Assembly (NCBI GenBank): GCA_903928965.1 | Contig: CAIYSZ010000034.1 | Span: 23,333-87,332 of the forward strand | Direction: 5' to 3' | Source of the DNA: an uncultured Pseudomonadota bacterium | Lineage (GTDB): Bacteria; Pseudomonadota; Gammaproteobacteria; Methylococcales; Methylomonadaceae | DNA length: 64,000 nt | Shown here: one piece after another, positions 54,991 to 63,974 of the stretch | How positions within the stretch are numbered: position 1 is the first letter of the stretch | Layout of the letters: every line of letters starts with the position of its first letter | Translations under genes and position numbers: made by a program | Notes under the pieces: model-generated | The model's input: the letters and a program-made list of their open reading frames with translations, nothing else | What the model was told of the DNA's origin: nothing | Databases searched by the model: none

Positions 54991-56142
54991 ATGAACAAAC
55001 ATTATTTAGCCGCACTGACCTGCCTACTGCTGGCCGCCGGTTGTTCGGAAAAAAACGCCTACGTACCCCCGCCGCCGGCCAAGGTGGAGGTCAGCCAACC
55101 GGTTGAACAACAGGTCGCCGAATATTTAGACCTCACCGGCAATACCCAAGCGATCAAAAGCGTGCAATTGGTGGCGCGGGTGCAAGGCTATTTGCAAAAC
55201 GTGTTTTTTCATGACGGCGACAAGGTCAAAAAAGGCCAACCGCTGTTTCTAATTCAACAAGACACCTACAAGGCGCGGCTGGAGCAAGCCGAGGCGCAAA
55301 TATTGCAGCAACAAGCCAGCTTGCAACACGCCGAAACCGAATTCCACCGCTTCACCGAACTGGTGCGGCAACACGCGGCGGCGCAAACCGATTTGTCCAA
55401 TTGGCGTTACCAGGTAGACAATGCCAAGGCCGCCGTGACCGCGGCCAAGGCCAACCGCGATCTCGCCCTGCTTGACCTCGGCTATACCGAGGTCACCGCG
55501 CCGTTCGACGGCCGCATAGACCGGCGGAACAAAGACCCAGGCAACCTAGTCGGGGCCGGCGAATTCACGCCTTTGGCGCAAATCAATCAAATCGACCCGA
55601 TCTACGTCTATTTCACCATCAATGAAATAGACTTGATGAAAGTCATCAAACGCAGCCAACTGGGGTCCGGCGAAGCCGAAAAAATGAAGATACCCGCCCT
55701 GCTCGGCTTGTCCGGCGATGAAGGCTATCCGCACCCCGGAAATCTGGACTTTACCGCCATATCCGTTACCCCCACCACCGGCACCTTGTTGATGCGGGCG
55801 GTGTTTCCCAACGCGCACGGAAGCATATTGCCCGGCCTCTTCGCCCGCGTCCGGGTAGAAGTGCCGAATTCCGCTAAAAATTCGCTGCTGATTCCCGACG
55901 CGGCGGTGGGTTACGACCAGCTGGGCTCCTTCGTGCTGCTGGCCAACGCCGACAACGTGGTCGAGCGGCGCGGGGTCAAGCTGGGCGCGCAAGTCGACGA
56001 CCGCCGGGTCGTCACCGAAGGCCTTGGCCGCGAGGACTGGGTCATCGTCAACGGCCTGATGCGGGCGATACCCGGCAATAAAGTCAATCCGGTCCGACTT
56101 GGATCCGGTTCTGAAACCGCAACCCAATCGGTAGCGCCGTGA
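54991..56142 (+). CDS. RND efflux periplasmic adaptor (MexA/AcrA type)
   Basis: 383-residue membrane-fusion lipoprotein. Signal and lipobox CLLLAAGCSEKN, then the lipoyl half-motifs VQGYLQNVFFHDGDKVKKGQPLF and YTEVTAPFDGRID flanking a helical hairpin (QAEAQILQQQASLQHAE ... ), beta-barrel and membrane-proximal domains (LIPDAAVGYDQLGSFV). Overlaps the permease start by four bases. It links the permease to the outer-membrane factor. Confidence 0.93.
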   Translation: MNKHYLAALTCLLLAAGCSEKNAYVPPPPAKVEVSQPVEQQVAEYLDLTGNTQAIKSVQLVARVQGYLQNVFFHDGDKVKKGQPLFLIQQDTYKARLEQAEAQILQQQASLQHAETEFHRFTELVRQHAAAQTDLSNWRYQVDNAKAAVTAAKANRDLALLDLGYTEVTAPFDGRIDRRNKDPGNLVGAGEFTPLAQINQIDPIYVYFTINEIDLMKVIKRSQLGSGEAEKMKIPALLGLSGDEGYPHPGNLDFTAISVTPTTGTLLMRAVFPNAHGSILPGLFARVRVEVPNSAKNSLLIPDAAVGYDQLGSFVLLANADNVVERRGVKLGAQVDDRRVVTEGLGREDWVIVNGLMRAIPGNKVNPVRLGSGSETATQSVAP

Positions 56143-59100
56143 TCTCGGAATTTTTCATACATCGGCCGATCTTCGCCAACGTCATCGCCATCATCACCAT
56201 CATTATCGGTGCGGTGTGCTTCATGAATCTGCCGGTGTCGCAGTACCCGCCGGTAGTGCCGCCCACTATTCAGGTCACCGCCCGCTACCCCGGCGCCAGC
56301 GCCGAAATCGTGGCCAGTACGATAGGCATACCCATCGAACAAGCCGTCAATGGCGTGGAAAACTCGCTTTACATGTCCTCCACCAGCTCCAGCGACGGCA
56401 GCTACGCCCTGACCATCACCTTTAAAGTCGGCACCGACCTGAACACCTCGGTGGCCTTGGTGCAAAACCTGGTCAACACCGCTTTGCCGCAGCTTCCGGC
56501 CCCGGTGCAACCGCAAGGCGTGAACGTTAAAAAGGTGTCGACCGACATTTTGCTGGTGATTTCACTGTTCGCCGAGGACGACCGCTACGACGAAACCTAT
56601 TTGTCGAATTACGCCGTCATCAACCTGCAAAACCCGTTGGCCCGGCTGCCGGGCGTCGGGCAAATCGCCGTGCGCGGCGCGGGTTCCTATAGTATGCGGG
56701 TCTGGTTGAATCCGGAAAAAATGCGTTATTACAGCATTTCCTCGCAAGAAGTGATTAACGCCATTCAAAGCCAGAATTTGCAAGTAGCCGCCGGACAACT
56801 GGGCGGGCCGCCCGCGCCGGACGGCCAGTCATTTCAATTCACCGTCAACGCCCTGGGCCGTTTGACCGACGCCGCGCAATTTGAAAGCATCGTACTCAAG
56901 ACCGCGCGCGGCCAATCGGCTGAAATCGTGCGCCTGCGCGACGTGGCGCGGGTCGAACTTAGCCGGCAAGCCTTCAGCAACTTCGCGGCGGCCCGCGGCC
57001 ACCGGGCGGCGGTGCTGCCGGTGTTCACCCTGCCCGGCGCCAACGCCTTGGACGTGGCCGACGAGGTCAAGCAAGCCATGGTCAACATGAGCAAGGAATT
57101 TCCGCCGGGCCTGGGCTACGAAATCCGTTACGACACTACTAAATTCGTCAGCAGCGCCATTCACGACGTCTATGAAACCCTGTTCGAGGCCGGCATTCTG
57201 GTGCTGGTGGTGATTGTGGTGTTTCTGCAAAACTGGCGCGCCACGCTGGTGCCGGCCACTACCGTGCCGGTGACCATCATCGGCAGTTTCGCCGCCATGG
57301 CCATGCTGGGCTTCGGCATCAATCTGCTGACGCTGTTCGCCTTGATTCTGGCGGTCGGCATCGTGGTCGACGACGCCATCGTCATCGTCGAAAACGCCTC
57401 CTATCACATAGAGCAAGGCATGGAACCCAAGGCGGCCACCATTAAGGCGATGCGCGAAATCACCGGCCCGGTGATGGGCATCACCCTGGTGCTGAGCGCC
57501 GTATTCCTGCCGGCGGCATTTTTGCCCGGCATCACCGGGCAGCTGTTTCGCCAGTTCGCCCTGGTCATCGCGTCCACCGCCATCATCAGCGCCATCAACG
57601 CCCTGACCCTTAAACCGGTGCAATGTTCGCTGTGGCTGCGGCCCATGGACCCCAGCCGACGGCCGAACCGTTTTTTCCGCATTTTCAACCGCGGTTACGG
57701 CTGGGTGGAGCATGTCTATGTGCGCTTGGTGCATTGGATGGTGACGCGCCCCTGGCGCATGCTAGGCGTGTTCCTCGTCATTATCGTCGCCGCCTTATGG
57801 CGGTTCTCCATCCACCCGACCGGCTTTTTGCCCACCGAGGACCAAGGCTACGCCATTGTGGTCACCAAACTGCCGGACGCCTCCGCCCAGCCCAGGGTGG
57901 AAAAAGTCTCGGATAAAGTGGACGACATTCTGCAAAAAACCCCCGGCGTCAGCGCCTGGGTCACCATCGGCGGCTTTTCGGTTCTGGACGGGGCCAACGT
58001 GTCCAATTTTTTCACCACCTTCGTGGTTTATGAGGACTGGGACAAACGCGGTCAGGAATTAAGCCAAGACAACGTGGTAGCCAGCTTGCGCAAAGGCCTA
58101 GGCGCGATTGAGGAATCTTTCTCCATCGTGCTGGTGCCGCCGCCCATCCGCGGACTCGGCCAAGGCGGCGGCTTTCAAATGATGATCGAAGACCGCCAAG
58201 ACCTGGGCCTGGCGCAGCTGCAAAAAATCGTCAATGAAGTGATCCACGACGGCAACTCGCAATCGGCCTTGCGCAACCTGACCACCACGTTTAGCGCCAA
58301 AAGCCCGCAGATTTATCTGGACGTGGACCGCACCAAGGTTGAATCCTTGAACATTCCGCTGAGCAATGTATTCTCGGCCTTACAATCTTACCTGGGTTCC
58401 AGCTACGTCAACTTGTTCAACAAATTCAATCAAGTGTTCCAGGTTTACGTGCAAGCCGACGCGCCTTACCGCTTGGACGCGGACGACATCAAAAACCTGT
58501 ACGTCAAAAACCTGCAAGGCGAAATGGTCCCCTTGGGCACCTTGTTGCAGGTCAAACGCACCCTAGGCGCGGAAGTCGTGACCCGCTATAACTTGTATCC
58601 GGCGGCGCAAATTTACGGCGCCGCCGCGCCCGGCTTCAGTTCCGGCGAGGCCCTGAAATTAATGGACCAATTGGCGCAAAACGTGCTGCCTAAAGGCAGC
58701 GGCTATGATTGGACCGCCACTTCGTTTCAGGAGAAATTGGTCGGCAACCAAGCCTATTTCATCTATGCGCTGTCCATCACCTTGGTATTCATGGTCTTGG
58801 CGGCGCTATACGAAAGCTGGAGCAGCCCGCTGGCGGTGGTGCTAGTGGTGCCGCTGGCGCTGGTCGGCGTGCTGCTGGCCTTGATGCTGCGCGGCTTTGA
58901 TAATAATCTGTATACCCAAGTCGGGTTGATATTAATGATAGGCCTGGCCTGCAAGAACGCGATTCTGATCGTGGAATTCGCCCGTCATTTGCAGCAAGAA
59001 GGCATGCCGCTGATTGATGCCGCCGTGGAAGCCACCCGCCGCCGCTTCCGGCCCATCATCATGACCTCGTTCGCCTTCATCCTTGGCGTCATGCCTTTGC

Positions 59101-59258
59101 TTTACGCCAACGGGGCCGGCTCCGCCAGCCAACAAGCCATAGGCACCGTCGTATTCGGCGGCATGCTATCCTCAACCCTGCTCGCCATCCCCTTCGTCCC
59201 GGTGCTGTACGTCATCACCCAAGGCTACGGCTGGCGCAAGTCCAAAACGAAACCCTAG
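56139..59258 (+). CDS. HAE1-family RND multidrug permease (MexB/AcrB type)
   Basis: Proton-driven drug exporter, 1039 residues, 12 helices, two periplasmic loops. Starts at GTG 56139 overlapping the adaptor stop; MISEFFIHRPIFANVIAI is the family start. The helix-4 proton-relay pair is present in LAVGIVVDDAIVIVENA. Further family blocks: YPPVVPPTIQVTARYPGAS, FLPTEDQGYAIV and the helix-10 region GLACKNAILIVEFA containing the relay Lys. It belongs to the hydrophobe/amphiphile branch, distinct from the metal-type CusA-like permease at 32-35 kb. Confidence 0.96.
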   Translation: MISEFFIHRPIFANVIAIITIIIGAVCFMNLPVSQYPPVVPPTIQVTARYPGASAEIVASTIGIPIEQAVNGVENSLYMSSTSSSDGSYALTITFKVGTDLNTSVALVQNLVNTALPQLPAPVQPQGVNVKKVSTDILLVISLFAEDDRYDETYLSNYAVINLQNPLARLPGVGQIAVRGAGSYSMRVWLNPEKMRYYSISSQEVINAIQSQNLQVAAGQLGGPPAPDGQSFQFTVNALGRLTDAAQFESIVLKTARGQSAEIVRLRDVARVELSRQAFSNFAAARGHRAAVLPVFTLPGANALDVADEVKQAMVNMSKEFPPGLGYEIRYDTTKFVSSAIHDVYETLFEAGILVLVVIVVFLQNWRATLVPATTVPVTIIGSFAAMAMLGFGINLLTLFALILAVGIVVDDAIVIVENASYHIEQGMEPKAATIKAMREITGPVMGITLVLSAVFLPAAFLPGITGQLFRQFALVIASTAIISAINALTLKPVQCSLWLRPMDPSRRPNRFFRIFNRGYGWVEHVYVRLVHWMVTRPWRMLGVFLVIIVAALWRFSIHPTGFLPTEDQGYAIVVTKLPDASAQPRVEKVSDKVDDILQKTPGVSAWVTIGGFSVLDGANVSNFFTTFVVYEDWDKRGQELSQDNVVASLRKGLGAIEESFSIVLVPPPIRGLGQGGGFQMMIEDRQDLGLAQLQKIVNEVIHDGNSQSALRNLTTTFSAKSPQIYLDVDRTKVESLNIPLSNVFSALQSYLGSSYVNLFNKFNQVFQVYVQADAPYRLDADDIKNLYVKNLQGEMVPLGTLLQVKRTLGAEVVTRYNLYPAAQIYGAAAPGFSSGEALKLMDQLAQNVLPKGSGYDWTATSFQEKLVGNQAYFIYALSITLVFMVLAALYESWSSPLAVVLVVPLALVGVLLALMLRGFDNNLYTQVGLILMIGLACKNAILIVEFARHLQQEGMPLIDAAVEATRRRFRPIIMTSFAFILGVMPLLYANGAGSASQQAIGTVVFGGMLSSTLLAIPFVPVLYVITQGYGWRKSKTKP

Positions 59259-59290
59259 AGACACAACAGCGGCACGGTAGCACGGCAGGT

Positions 59291-59410
59291 ACGATTAGTT
59301 TACAGTTGAAAGAGTTTATCAATCGGCGCAAGCAATTGTAAGTTATTGACTTATTTGGTAAACTTGATCCTGACCAGGATTATGACTACAAGCAGGGACG
59401 AGTTTCTTGA
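59291..59410 (+). pseudogene. Remnant of a VapB-like antitoxin
   Basis: Translating this frame through one TAA gives KEFINRRKQL-stop-VIDLFGKLDPDQDYDYKQGR-stop. The tail LFGKLDPDQDYDYK is strongly reminiscent of the C-terminus of VapB-type antitoxins that neutralise PIN toxins. The N-terminal DNA-binding part and any toxin gene are missing. It lies between the RND operon and a convergent membrane-protein gene. Confidence 0.5.
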
Positions 59411-59419
59411 AAGGTTATA

Positions 59420-61066
59420 TCACCCCCGCACTTCAACCGGCAAGGAATACGTCCTAACCCCGCCGTAATGGCTTTTCAACTCTTCGAATTCGTCATTCAA
59501 TTCCGCCGGGCATTCCACGCGTTTTTTAAAATCAAAAACATAACGATACTCTAATTCATGCCGCGCCATATACTTATCCGGCGCATAACTTTGATCCAAG
59601 ACTATCGCGCTTTTCGGAAAACACAGCATATACGGGCCCACATGCGCCGATAAAGCCTGCACCGGCTCTATCACCCCTATCACATCCCCCGTCTTTAAAT
59701 AATTTTCCCGTTCCGCCACCCAATAATCCACATCCAAGGCGTTGACAAAGCGCAAGCCCTGATCCTGTTTCATGGCCCGGTAATACTCAGCATCCCCCAC
59801 CAAACCCTCGGCATGGAAAAATCTAAAATCCCCGCCCAGGAAAAAACCCAAGGAGCCGGCCCTGTCGCCCATCGCAAAAAAAGTGTTTTTCGGCAAGCCT
59901 TGTAGCCGCGCCCAGTCCGCTAATTTAACGTTTTGCCGGCCAAAACTGATATGACTGTCCCGCGGCGGTTCCGACAACAATCCCAACTGCCCTTCCATGG
60001 TTTGTATCGAGCTCTTCACCGTATAGGCCATGCTCAATAACAACAAAGCAATGCCCATAATATCTCTTTTACTGCTGGCCGGCCACAAGCTGCGCAGCTC
60101 GCGCCAGGACTCCAGCAGCAAATAATAAATCAGCAACACCGACGGCCAATAATACCAATGCCATACCGGCCACCCGGATAATAGGCCGTAATAGGCGGCG
60201 TAGACCAAGGCCGTTAAGGTTAAAACAAAAATTTCCTCGGCATACGCAAAGCGCCACGACCTGGCGGTTTGCAATAACACCGCCGCGCCTAGGCAAAAAA
60301 ACAAGCGCACGCTGGTTTTTAAAGTAAGCAAATAAGCCAAGCCGGTTTGCCAGTTCTCGCCTAAAACCATGCCGACAGACTTTTGTAAGCCGGACACCGG
60401 AACCGGAATACCGAACAAAGCATAATTCAGCGCTAAGTACAGCGCAACCAGCGGCAGCAGAATATAATAATGCCGCAAACAATATTCCCGCTTGAACAAC
60501 ACCCGATAGACGTCGCGGGCGAAAACTACCGCCAAGGCGTCAATCCGGGTTAAAAACAACAAGCAGGCGTAAATCCCGCGACCGCGCCAGCCTTTGGCCT
60601 GCATGAACAACAAAAAAAACGCCGGCATCATCGCCGACTCCATGCCGTTTAACAGCGAAATCGCATACGAAACCACCGCGATCACCGCCGGAAACGCCGC
60701 ACCATGCCAACGCCTGGACATTAATATAAACGCCAGAATAAACCCGTAATTCAGCGTGTAAGCCTGCAACACCAATTCCCGCGTTCCAGTGCCGAACACG
60801 AAAGCCTGTAAGCTCAATAACCAAAGCCATAACGGCTGATAACCATTGGTAGCGAACGGCGGCGCAAAACTGCTAGTCTGACGTTCCACCATACTCCGCG
60901 CCACGCCCAAATAATAATAGGCGTCGTCATGGATAATATCCACCCAGGTATAAGGCGATAAATTTAGCAGGGCATAAACCCCGATAAAAAATAGAAGCGC
61001 AAAGCCGGATATAAATACAGCATCCAACCAAAAAGCGGCGGAAATAAGACTAATTCCCTTTATCAT
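59420..61066 (-). CDS. Polytopic membrane protein, GT-C glycosyltransferase-like
   Basis: 548 residues with about ten predicted membrane helices followed by a soluble C-terminal region (from about residue 370). The first periplasmic loop has WVDIIHDDAYYYLGVARSM, an acidic pair in the place of the catalytic Asp/Glu of GT-C (ArnT/Pmt-like) transferases, then TNGYQPLWLW. Such enzymes move sugars from polyprenyl phosphate to lipids or proteins in the periplasm. No exact family can be named. Stands alone in the accessory zone. Confidence 0.6.
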   Translation of the reverse strand: MIKGISLISAAFWLDAVFISGFALLFFIGVYALLNLSPYTWVDIIHDDAYYYLGVARSMVERQTSSFAPPFATNGYQPLWLWLLSLQAFVFGTGTRELVLQAYTLNYGFILAFILMSRRWHGAAFPAVIAVVSYAISLLNGMESAMMPAFFLLFMQAKGWRGRGIYACLLFLTRIDALAVVFARDVYRVLFKREYCLRHYYILLPLVALYLALNYALFGIPVPVSGLQKSVGMVLGENWQTGLAYLLTLKTSVRLFFCLGAAVLLQTARSWRFAYAEEIFVLTLTALVYAAYYGLLSGWPVWHWYYWPSVLLIYYLLLESWRELRSLWPASSKRDIMGIALLLLSMAYTVKSSIQTMEGQLGLLSEPPRDSHISFGRQNVKLADWARLQGLPKNTFFAMGDRAGSLGFFLGGDFRFFHAEGLVGDAEYYRAMKQDQGLRFVNALDVDYWVAERENYLKTGDVIGVIEPVQALSAHVGPYMLCFPKSAIVLDQSYAPDKYMARHELEYRYVFDFKKRVECPAELNDEFEELKSHYGGVRTYSLPVEVRG

Positions 61067-61122
61067 AAGTAATCACAGTTAACCATTAATACCGAACATT
61101 TATTGAATGCCGAGCTAAAACC

Positions 61123-61155
61123 CGTAGGATGCCGGTGAGCAAAGCGAACCGCATC
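61123..61155. repeat. GTAGGATG-type repeat
   Basis: CGTAGGATGCCGGTGAGC then AAAGCGAACCGCATC, related to the copies at 35341-35374 and, inverted, 39201-39235. Sits in the gap between the GT-C-like and REase/HEPN genes. Confidence 0.5.
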
Positions 61156-61206
61156 AGTCACCTTACATTACGTCTTGCAAGTTTTGGAATATATTGGAAC
61201 CAGTAT

Positions 61207-61880
61207 TTAGCCTAAAGAATCTTGACCACCCCAACCCGCCATTAAACGATTAACGGATTCAACAATTTGAGTAACCCAGGTTAGATCAATTGATTCATTG
61301 CCGCCGTGCGCTATCCGGTTGCGCTTAAGCATAAATTCGCGCAGCAGATCAATATCGTTAACCGAAACTTCACCTTGTGAATACATATGATTAAGCAGCA
61401 TTGCGGCGGGCAGCCGCTCAACGGGGATATTTTGCTCAATTGCCCGCTTTCTTAGCGCCGCCTCAAATATGCTCCAAAGATACAGCAGCGCGGGTTCAAT
61501 AGCGCCTTCTGCAATCAGAGCCCGCGCTTGGCGTAGTTTTGTCTCCAGTTGCGGCCAAGCAGGTAATTCATGGCTGGTCGTCGGAGTCCAGGACGAATCG
61601 ACGTCTTCTAATGTCACCAGCAAAAAACGCCACCCCGGATGCGTTGAAATCTCCCACGCAAGAGACAGAAAGCGGTCAACGGAAATCCGCGACGCCGATG
61701 TCTTGACCTCAATAATTAGACCGGTATCTCCCTTGGTGGCCAACAGGTCCGGTCTGTAACCGCCAAGATCAAACGGCAATTCCTTAGGCGATGGCTCTCT
61801 CAGCACGGCAAACCCTTGTTGCGCGTTGAGGCCAGCGAATTGATCTTCTCGTCGTGCGCGGCTAATGTCGTGCTATTCAT
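61207..61880 (-). pseudogene. REase-fold/HEPN-like protein gene, frameshifted near its start
   Basis: The intact part (61806 to 61207, 199 residues) has a PD-(D/E)xK nuclease-like core, LPFDLGGYRPDLLATK ... LIIEVKTS, and a C-terminal helical domain with R-x4-H (KRNRIAHGG), the motif of HEPN ribonuclease folds. The proper start is ATG 61880, with GGGAG six bases upstream, encoding MNSTTLAAHDEKINSLAS in another frame; joining the two frames around GGGTTTG (about 61811-61817) restores a continuous family-like protein. One base is missing there, or ribosomes slip -1. ATG 61880 overlaps the stop of the RusA-like remnant (ATGA), so the two were an operon. Confidence 0.72.
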
Positions 61881-62086
61881 AAATAACTCCCAAGGTCTTG
61901 CGCATCGCTGACTCTAACATAAACACATTCTTCTCCCGCGGCAACCCCAATTTGCAGAAATGGCGGCAACCTTGTAATATCAATGGGTTAAGTTAAGAAT
62001 CGACGGTAGCTGTCGACATCGGACACCAAAAAGTCATCCTCAAAAATCAAACCCGCCAGAGCATCTTGGATTGGTTTAATGATGTT
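61877..62086 (-). pseudogene. Remnant of a RusA-like Holliday-junction endonuclease gene
   Basis: Reading this frame gives NIIKPIQDALAGLIFEDD and on to RRFLT, a TAA stop, then PIDITRLPPFLQIGVAAGEE and CVYVRVSDAQDLGSYL, stop. The first part matches the RusA block (D-x-D-N-x-x-K-P-x-x-D-A-L-x-G ... DD); the sequence stays protein-like after the in-frame stop, so it is one decayed gene. The N-terminal half is gone; the break lies at the stop of the PIN gene (62094). Its own stop overlaps the REase/HEPN start. Confidence 0.65.
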
Positions 62087-62093
62087 TAATTAT

Positions 62094-62642
62094 TCATGCG
62101 CCAAAAAACTTCAGGTAATCAGCATCAAGATTTGCTGGCTTGTCTTCGATGTAACGCCAGTACTCTACCAGACCTTTAACGGTTGATAGAGTCACATGAC
62201 CAGCATCGTACATAATTTTAAGCAATTCGATAGTTGGCATGACTATTATGTCGTATTCCTTTGCAACTTTTTTCATGTCTTGATCATCGGTGACGACGGG
62301 AATATTCAATTCCAGTGCGTAGGCGAGATACAGCGCATCAACGCGTGAAGGCCCTGGTTCTGTCTGGATGTTGCGCCAAATGAAGTCAAAATTCTCTGCA
62401 ATGGCCTTTTTTTGTTTTTTGCTGATCTTAGGGGAAAATTGCCGATTATCTCTGTACTCCTGCTCTGTTATCCAGGGAAACTTAAGCTGCAGGCGGTGCC
62501 GGGCAAGCTCATCATTTAATTCAGGAATGATATACAGGCAATACTGCTGATCGCCAAATGGAACAAACAAAAGAGGTCGCACCGTTTGCGCCAGTCTGAG
62601 GTAGGCATTGGTATCGACCAGAATCTTGTTTTGCTTGGGCAT
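62094..62642 (-). CDS. PIN-domain protein, probable toxin
   Basis: 182 residues, PIN-fold ribonuclease. Acidic active-site positions are visible: Asp10 (ILVDTNAYL), Glu41 or Glu45 (PELNDELARH), Asp102 (RVDALYLAYAL) and Asp119/120 (VVTDDQDM). Longer than VapC (about 130) by a C-terminal helical tail (DAGHVTLSTVKGLVEYWRYI). Its start overlaps the stop of the XRE-ImmA/IrrE gene by one base (TGATG). By position it is the toxin of a two-gene module, cutting RNA when freed; this is inference. Confidence 0.8.
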   Translation of the reverse strand: MPKQNKILVDTNAYLRLAQTVRPLLFVPFGDQQYCLYIIPELNDELARHRLQLKFPWITEQEYRDNRQFSPKISKKQKKAIAENFDFIWRNIQTEPGPSRVDALYLAYALELNIPVVTDDQDMKKVAKEYDIIVMPTIELLKIMYDAGHVTLSTVKGLVEYWRYIEDKPANLDADYLKFFGA

Positions 62643-63772
62643 CAGGTCAACTCTGCGTAAATGCTCCGAGCATCAAGCAGAGGCATGTCTAAAATGGCCT
62701 GGATAATACCGGGGCCTTTGTGATGTTCCTTAATGTATTTGCGGAGTACATCAAAAATGGAGGTGTCGAATGTTTCAGTAATGCAGTGAATATAATCCGC
62801 GGCTTTTATTTCTGCGTCAGCATGAAACAACAGCTTACTGACTTTGGGATATTGCTTATTGAAATTGGTTATCGCGCCATCGATTTTTTCTAATTCAAGC
62901 AAAGGTTTTGCATGATGCTTAGCATAGGCTTGGAGTTGAAGATGAATGGTATATGGCGATATTGTTTCACGTTCAGCTAATTTTAAAAGTTTGTTGATTC
63001 TTTTTGAATGAGTATCCATCGCTGAAATTTCTCGATATGCTAACTCAGATTTCGCTTGAGGAAACAATAAAGCTCCAGCAAAAGCATCAGCAAAGTCCTC
63101 GGCTTCTTCACCAGTTAAATTAGGTGTGAGCGAATGCCCCAGCTCATGCGCCATCCAGAATTTAAAATCATGGATATTGACATCCAGGTTCAAATAAACC
63201 CATGTGGTTTTTGAATCGGGTAAAAAAATATGCAGGGCATTTTCATGACGTTTTTTATCACCCCAGAGTACTGGAATCAACACTGTTTGCAGCTCATTGA
63301 AACGGCGAATTAAATGCTGAAAGTCTACGGTTGCCTCTGCCTCTAAGTTAATATCTTGCCTGACTTTTTGCGCGACTTTTTGCAGATACTCGTAATCATT
63401 GACCGGACTTTTGAGAAAGGGCGGCATTTCAAACTGATCAAAAGGTAAAAAGGGTGTCAGATTTTTCAAGAACCGTCCGATTTCCCTGGCTTTTTCTATA
63501 TGATGATCTTTGGTCTTCGTACCTCTCATTTTACGAAAAGCGACAATTGGTTCCATGCTATCATCCGTGCAGACCAATTCATCATAGCTGAGGGAAAACA
63601 GCTTACCAAGTTGCAAAAGTTTGCTCGGGCGAGGGAAAGATTTGTGATTCAGCCATTGTGATACGGCTTCTTTCGATACGCCAAGGGTGTCTGCTAGCGC
63701 TGTCTGTGATAGACCGCCTTCAGTCATTTTTTGGTTGATAATGTCTTGTTTAGTCTTTGTTCCATATTGCAT
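62642..63772 (-). CDS. XRE-type regulator fused to ImmA/IrrE metallopeptidase domain
   Basis: 376 residues from ATG 63772 (a TTG at 63790 would add six). Residues 7-70 are an XRE helix-turn-helix (LSQTALADTLGVSKEAVSQWLNHKSF). Residues ~125-240 are the ImmA/IrrE (M78-like) domain with zinc motif HELGH at 209-213 and EDFADAFAGALLFP supplying the third ligand. The C-terminal part is helical. Such proteins bind DNA and degrade or bind a partner; as first gene ahead of a PIN toxin it most likely serves as antitoxin and autoregulator. A TTGACT-16-TATGAT promoter-like pair lies at about 63775-63802. Confidence 0.83.
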   Translation of the reverse strand: MQYGTKTKQDIINQKMTEGGLSQTALADTLGVSKEAVSQWLNHKSFPRPSKLLQLGKLFSLSYDELVCTDDSMEPIVAFRKMRGTKTKDHHIEKAREIGRFLKNLTPFLPFDQFEMPPFLKSPVNDYEYLQKVAQKVRQDINLEAEATVDFQHLIRRFNELQTVLIPVLWGDKKRHENALHIFLPDSKTTWVYLNLDVNIHDFKFWMAHELGHSLTPNLTGEEAEDFADAFAGALLFPQAKSELAYREISAMDTHSKRINKLLKLAERETISPYTIHLQLQAYAKHHAKPLLELEKIDGAITNFNKQYPKVSKLLFHADAEIKAADYIHCITETFDTSIFDVLRKYIKEHHKGPGIIQAILDMPLLDARSIYAELT

Positions 63773-63927
63773 ATCATACCATTTTGTCAAGTTTAGTCAA
63801 GTTTCAATGGTTGATCTATCGCGAGAAAAGAGCTTAATGAGGTGCGGTACGTTGGCAAGATGTCTGTGTAATTCTGGTGTAATCATGCCAAGAAAAGCGG
63901 CGTTTTTGATAGAACTTTGGGGAAGAG

Positions 63928-63974
63928 TCAGTCAGCTGACTTGTATAAAATTTCTATAAAAATCAACTGACTGA
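63928..63974. repeat. Inverted repeat upstream of the XRE-PIN module
   Basis: TCAGTCAGCTGA (63928-63939) is matched by TCAACTGACTGA (63963-63974) in inverse orientation with one mismatch and a 23-bp AT-rich spacer. It may be an operator, or the edge of a mobile element whose remainder lies outside the window. Confidence 0.5.

Noticed and set aside
63687..63959. 90-codon plus-strand frame at the right edge
   Set aside because: Antisense to the XRE domain for its first part and without a start context; the sense gene is well supported.
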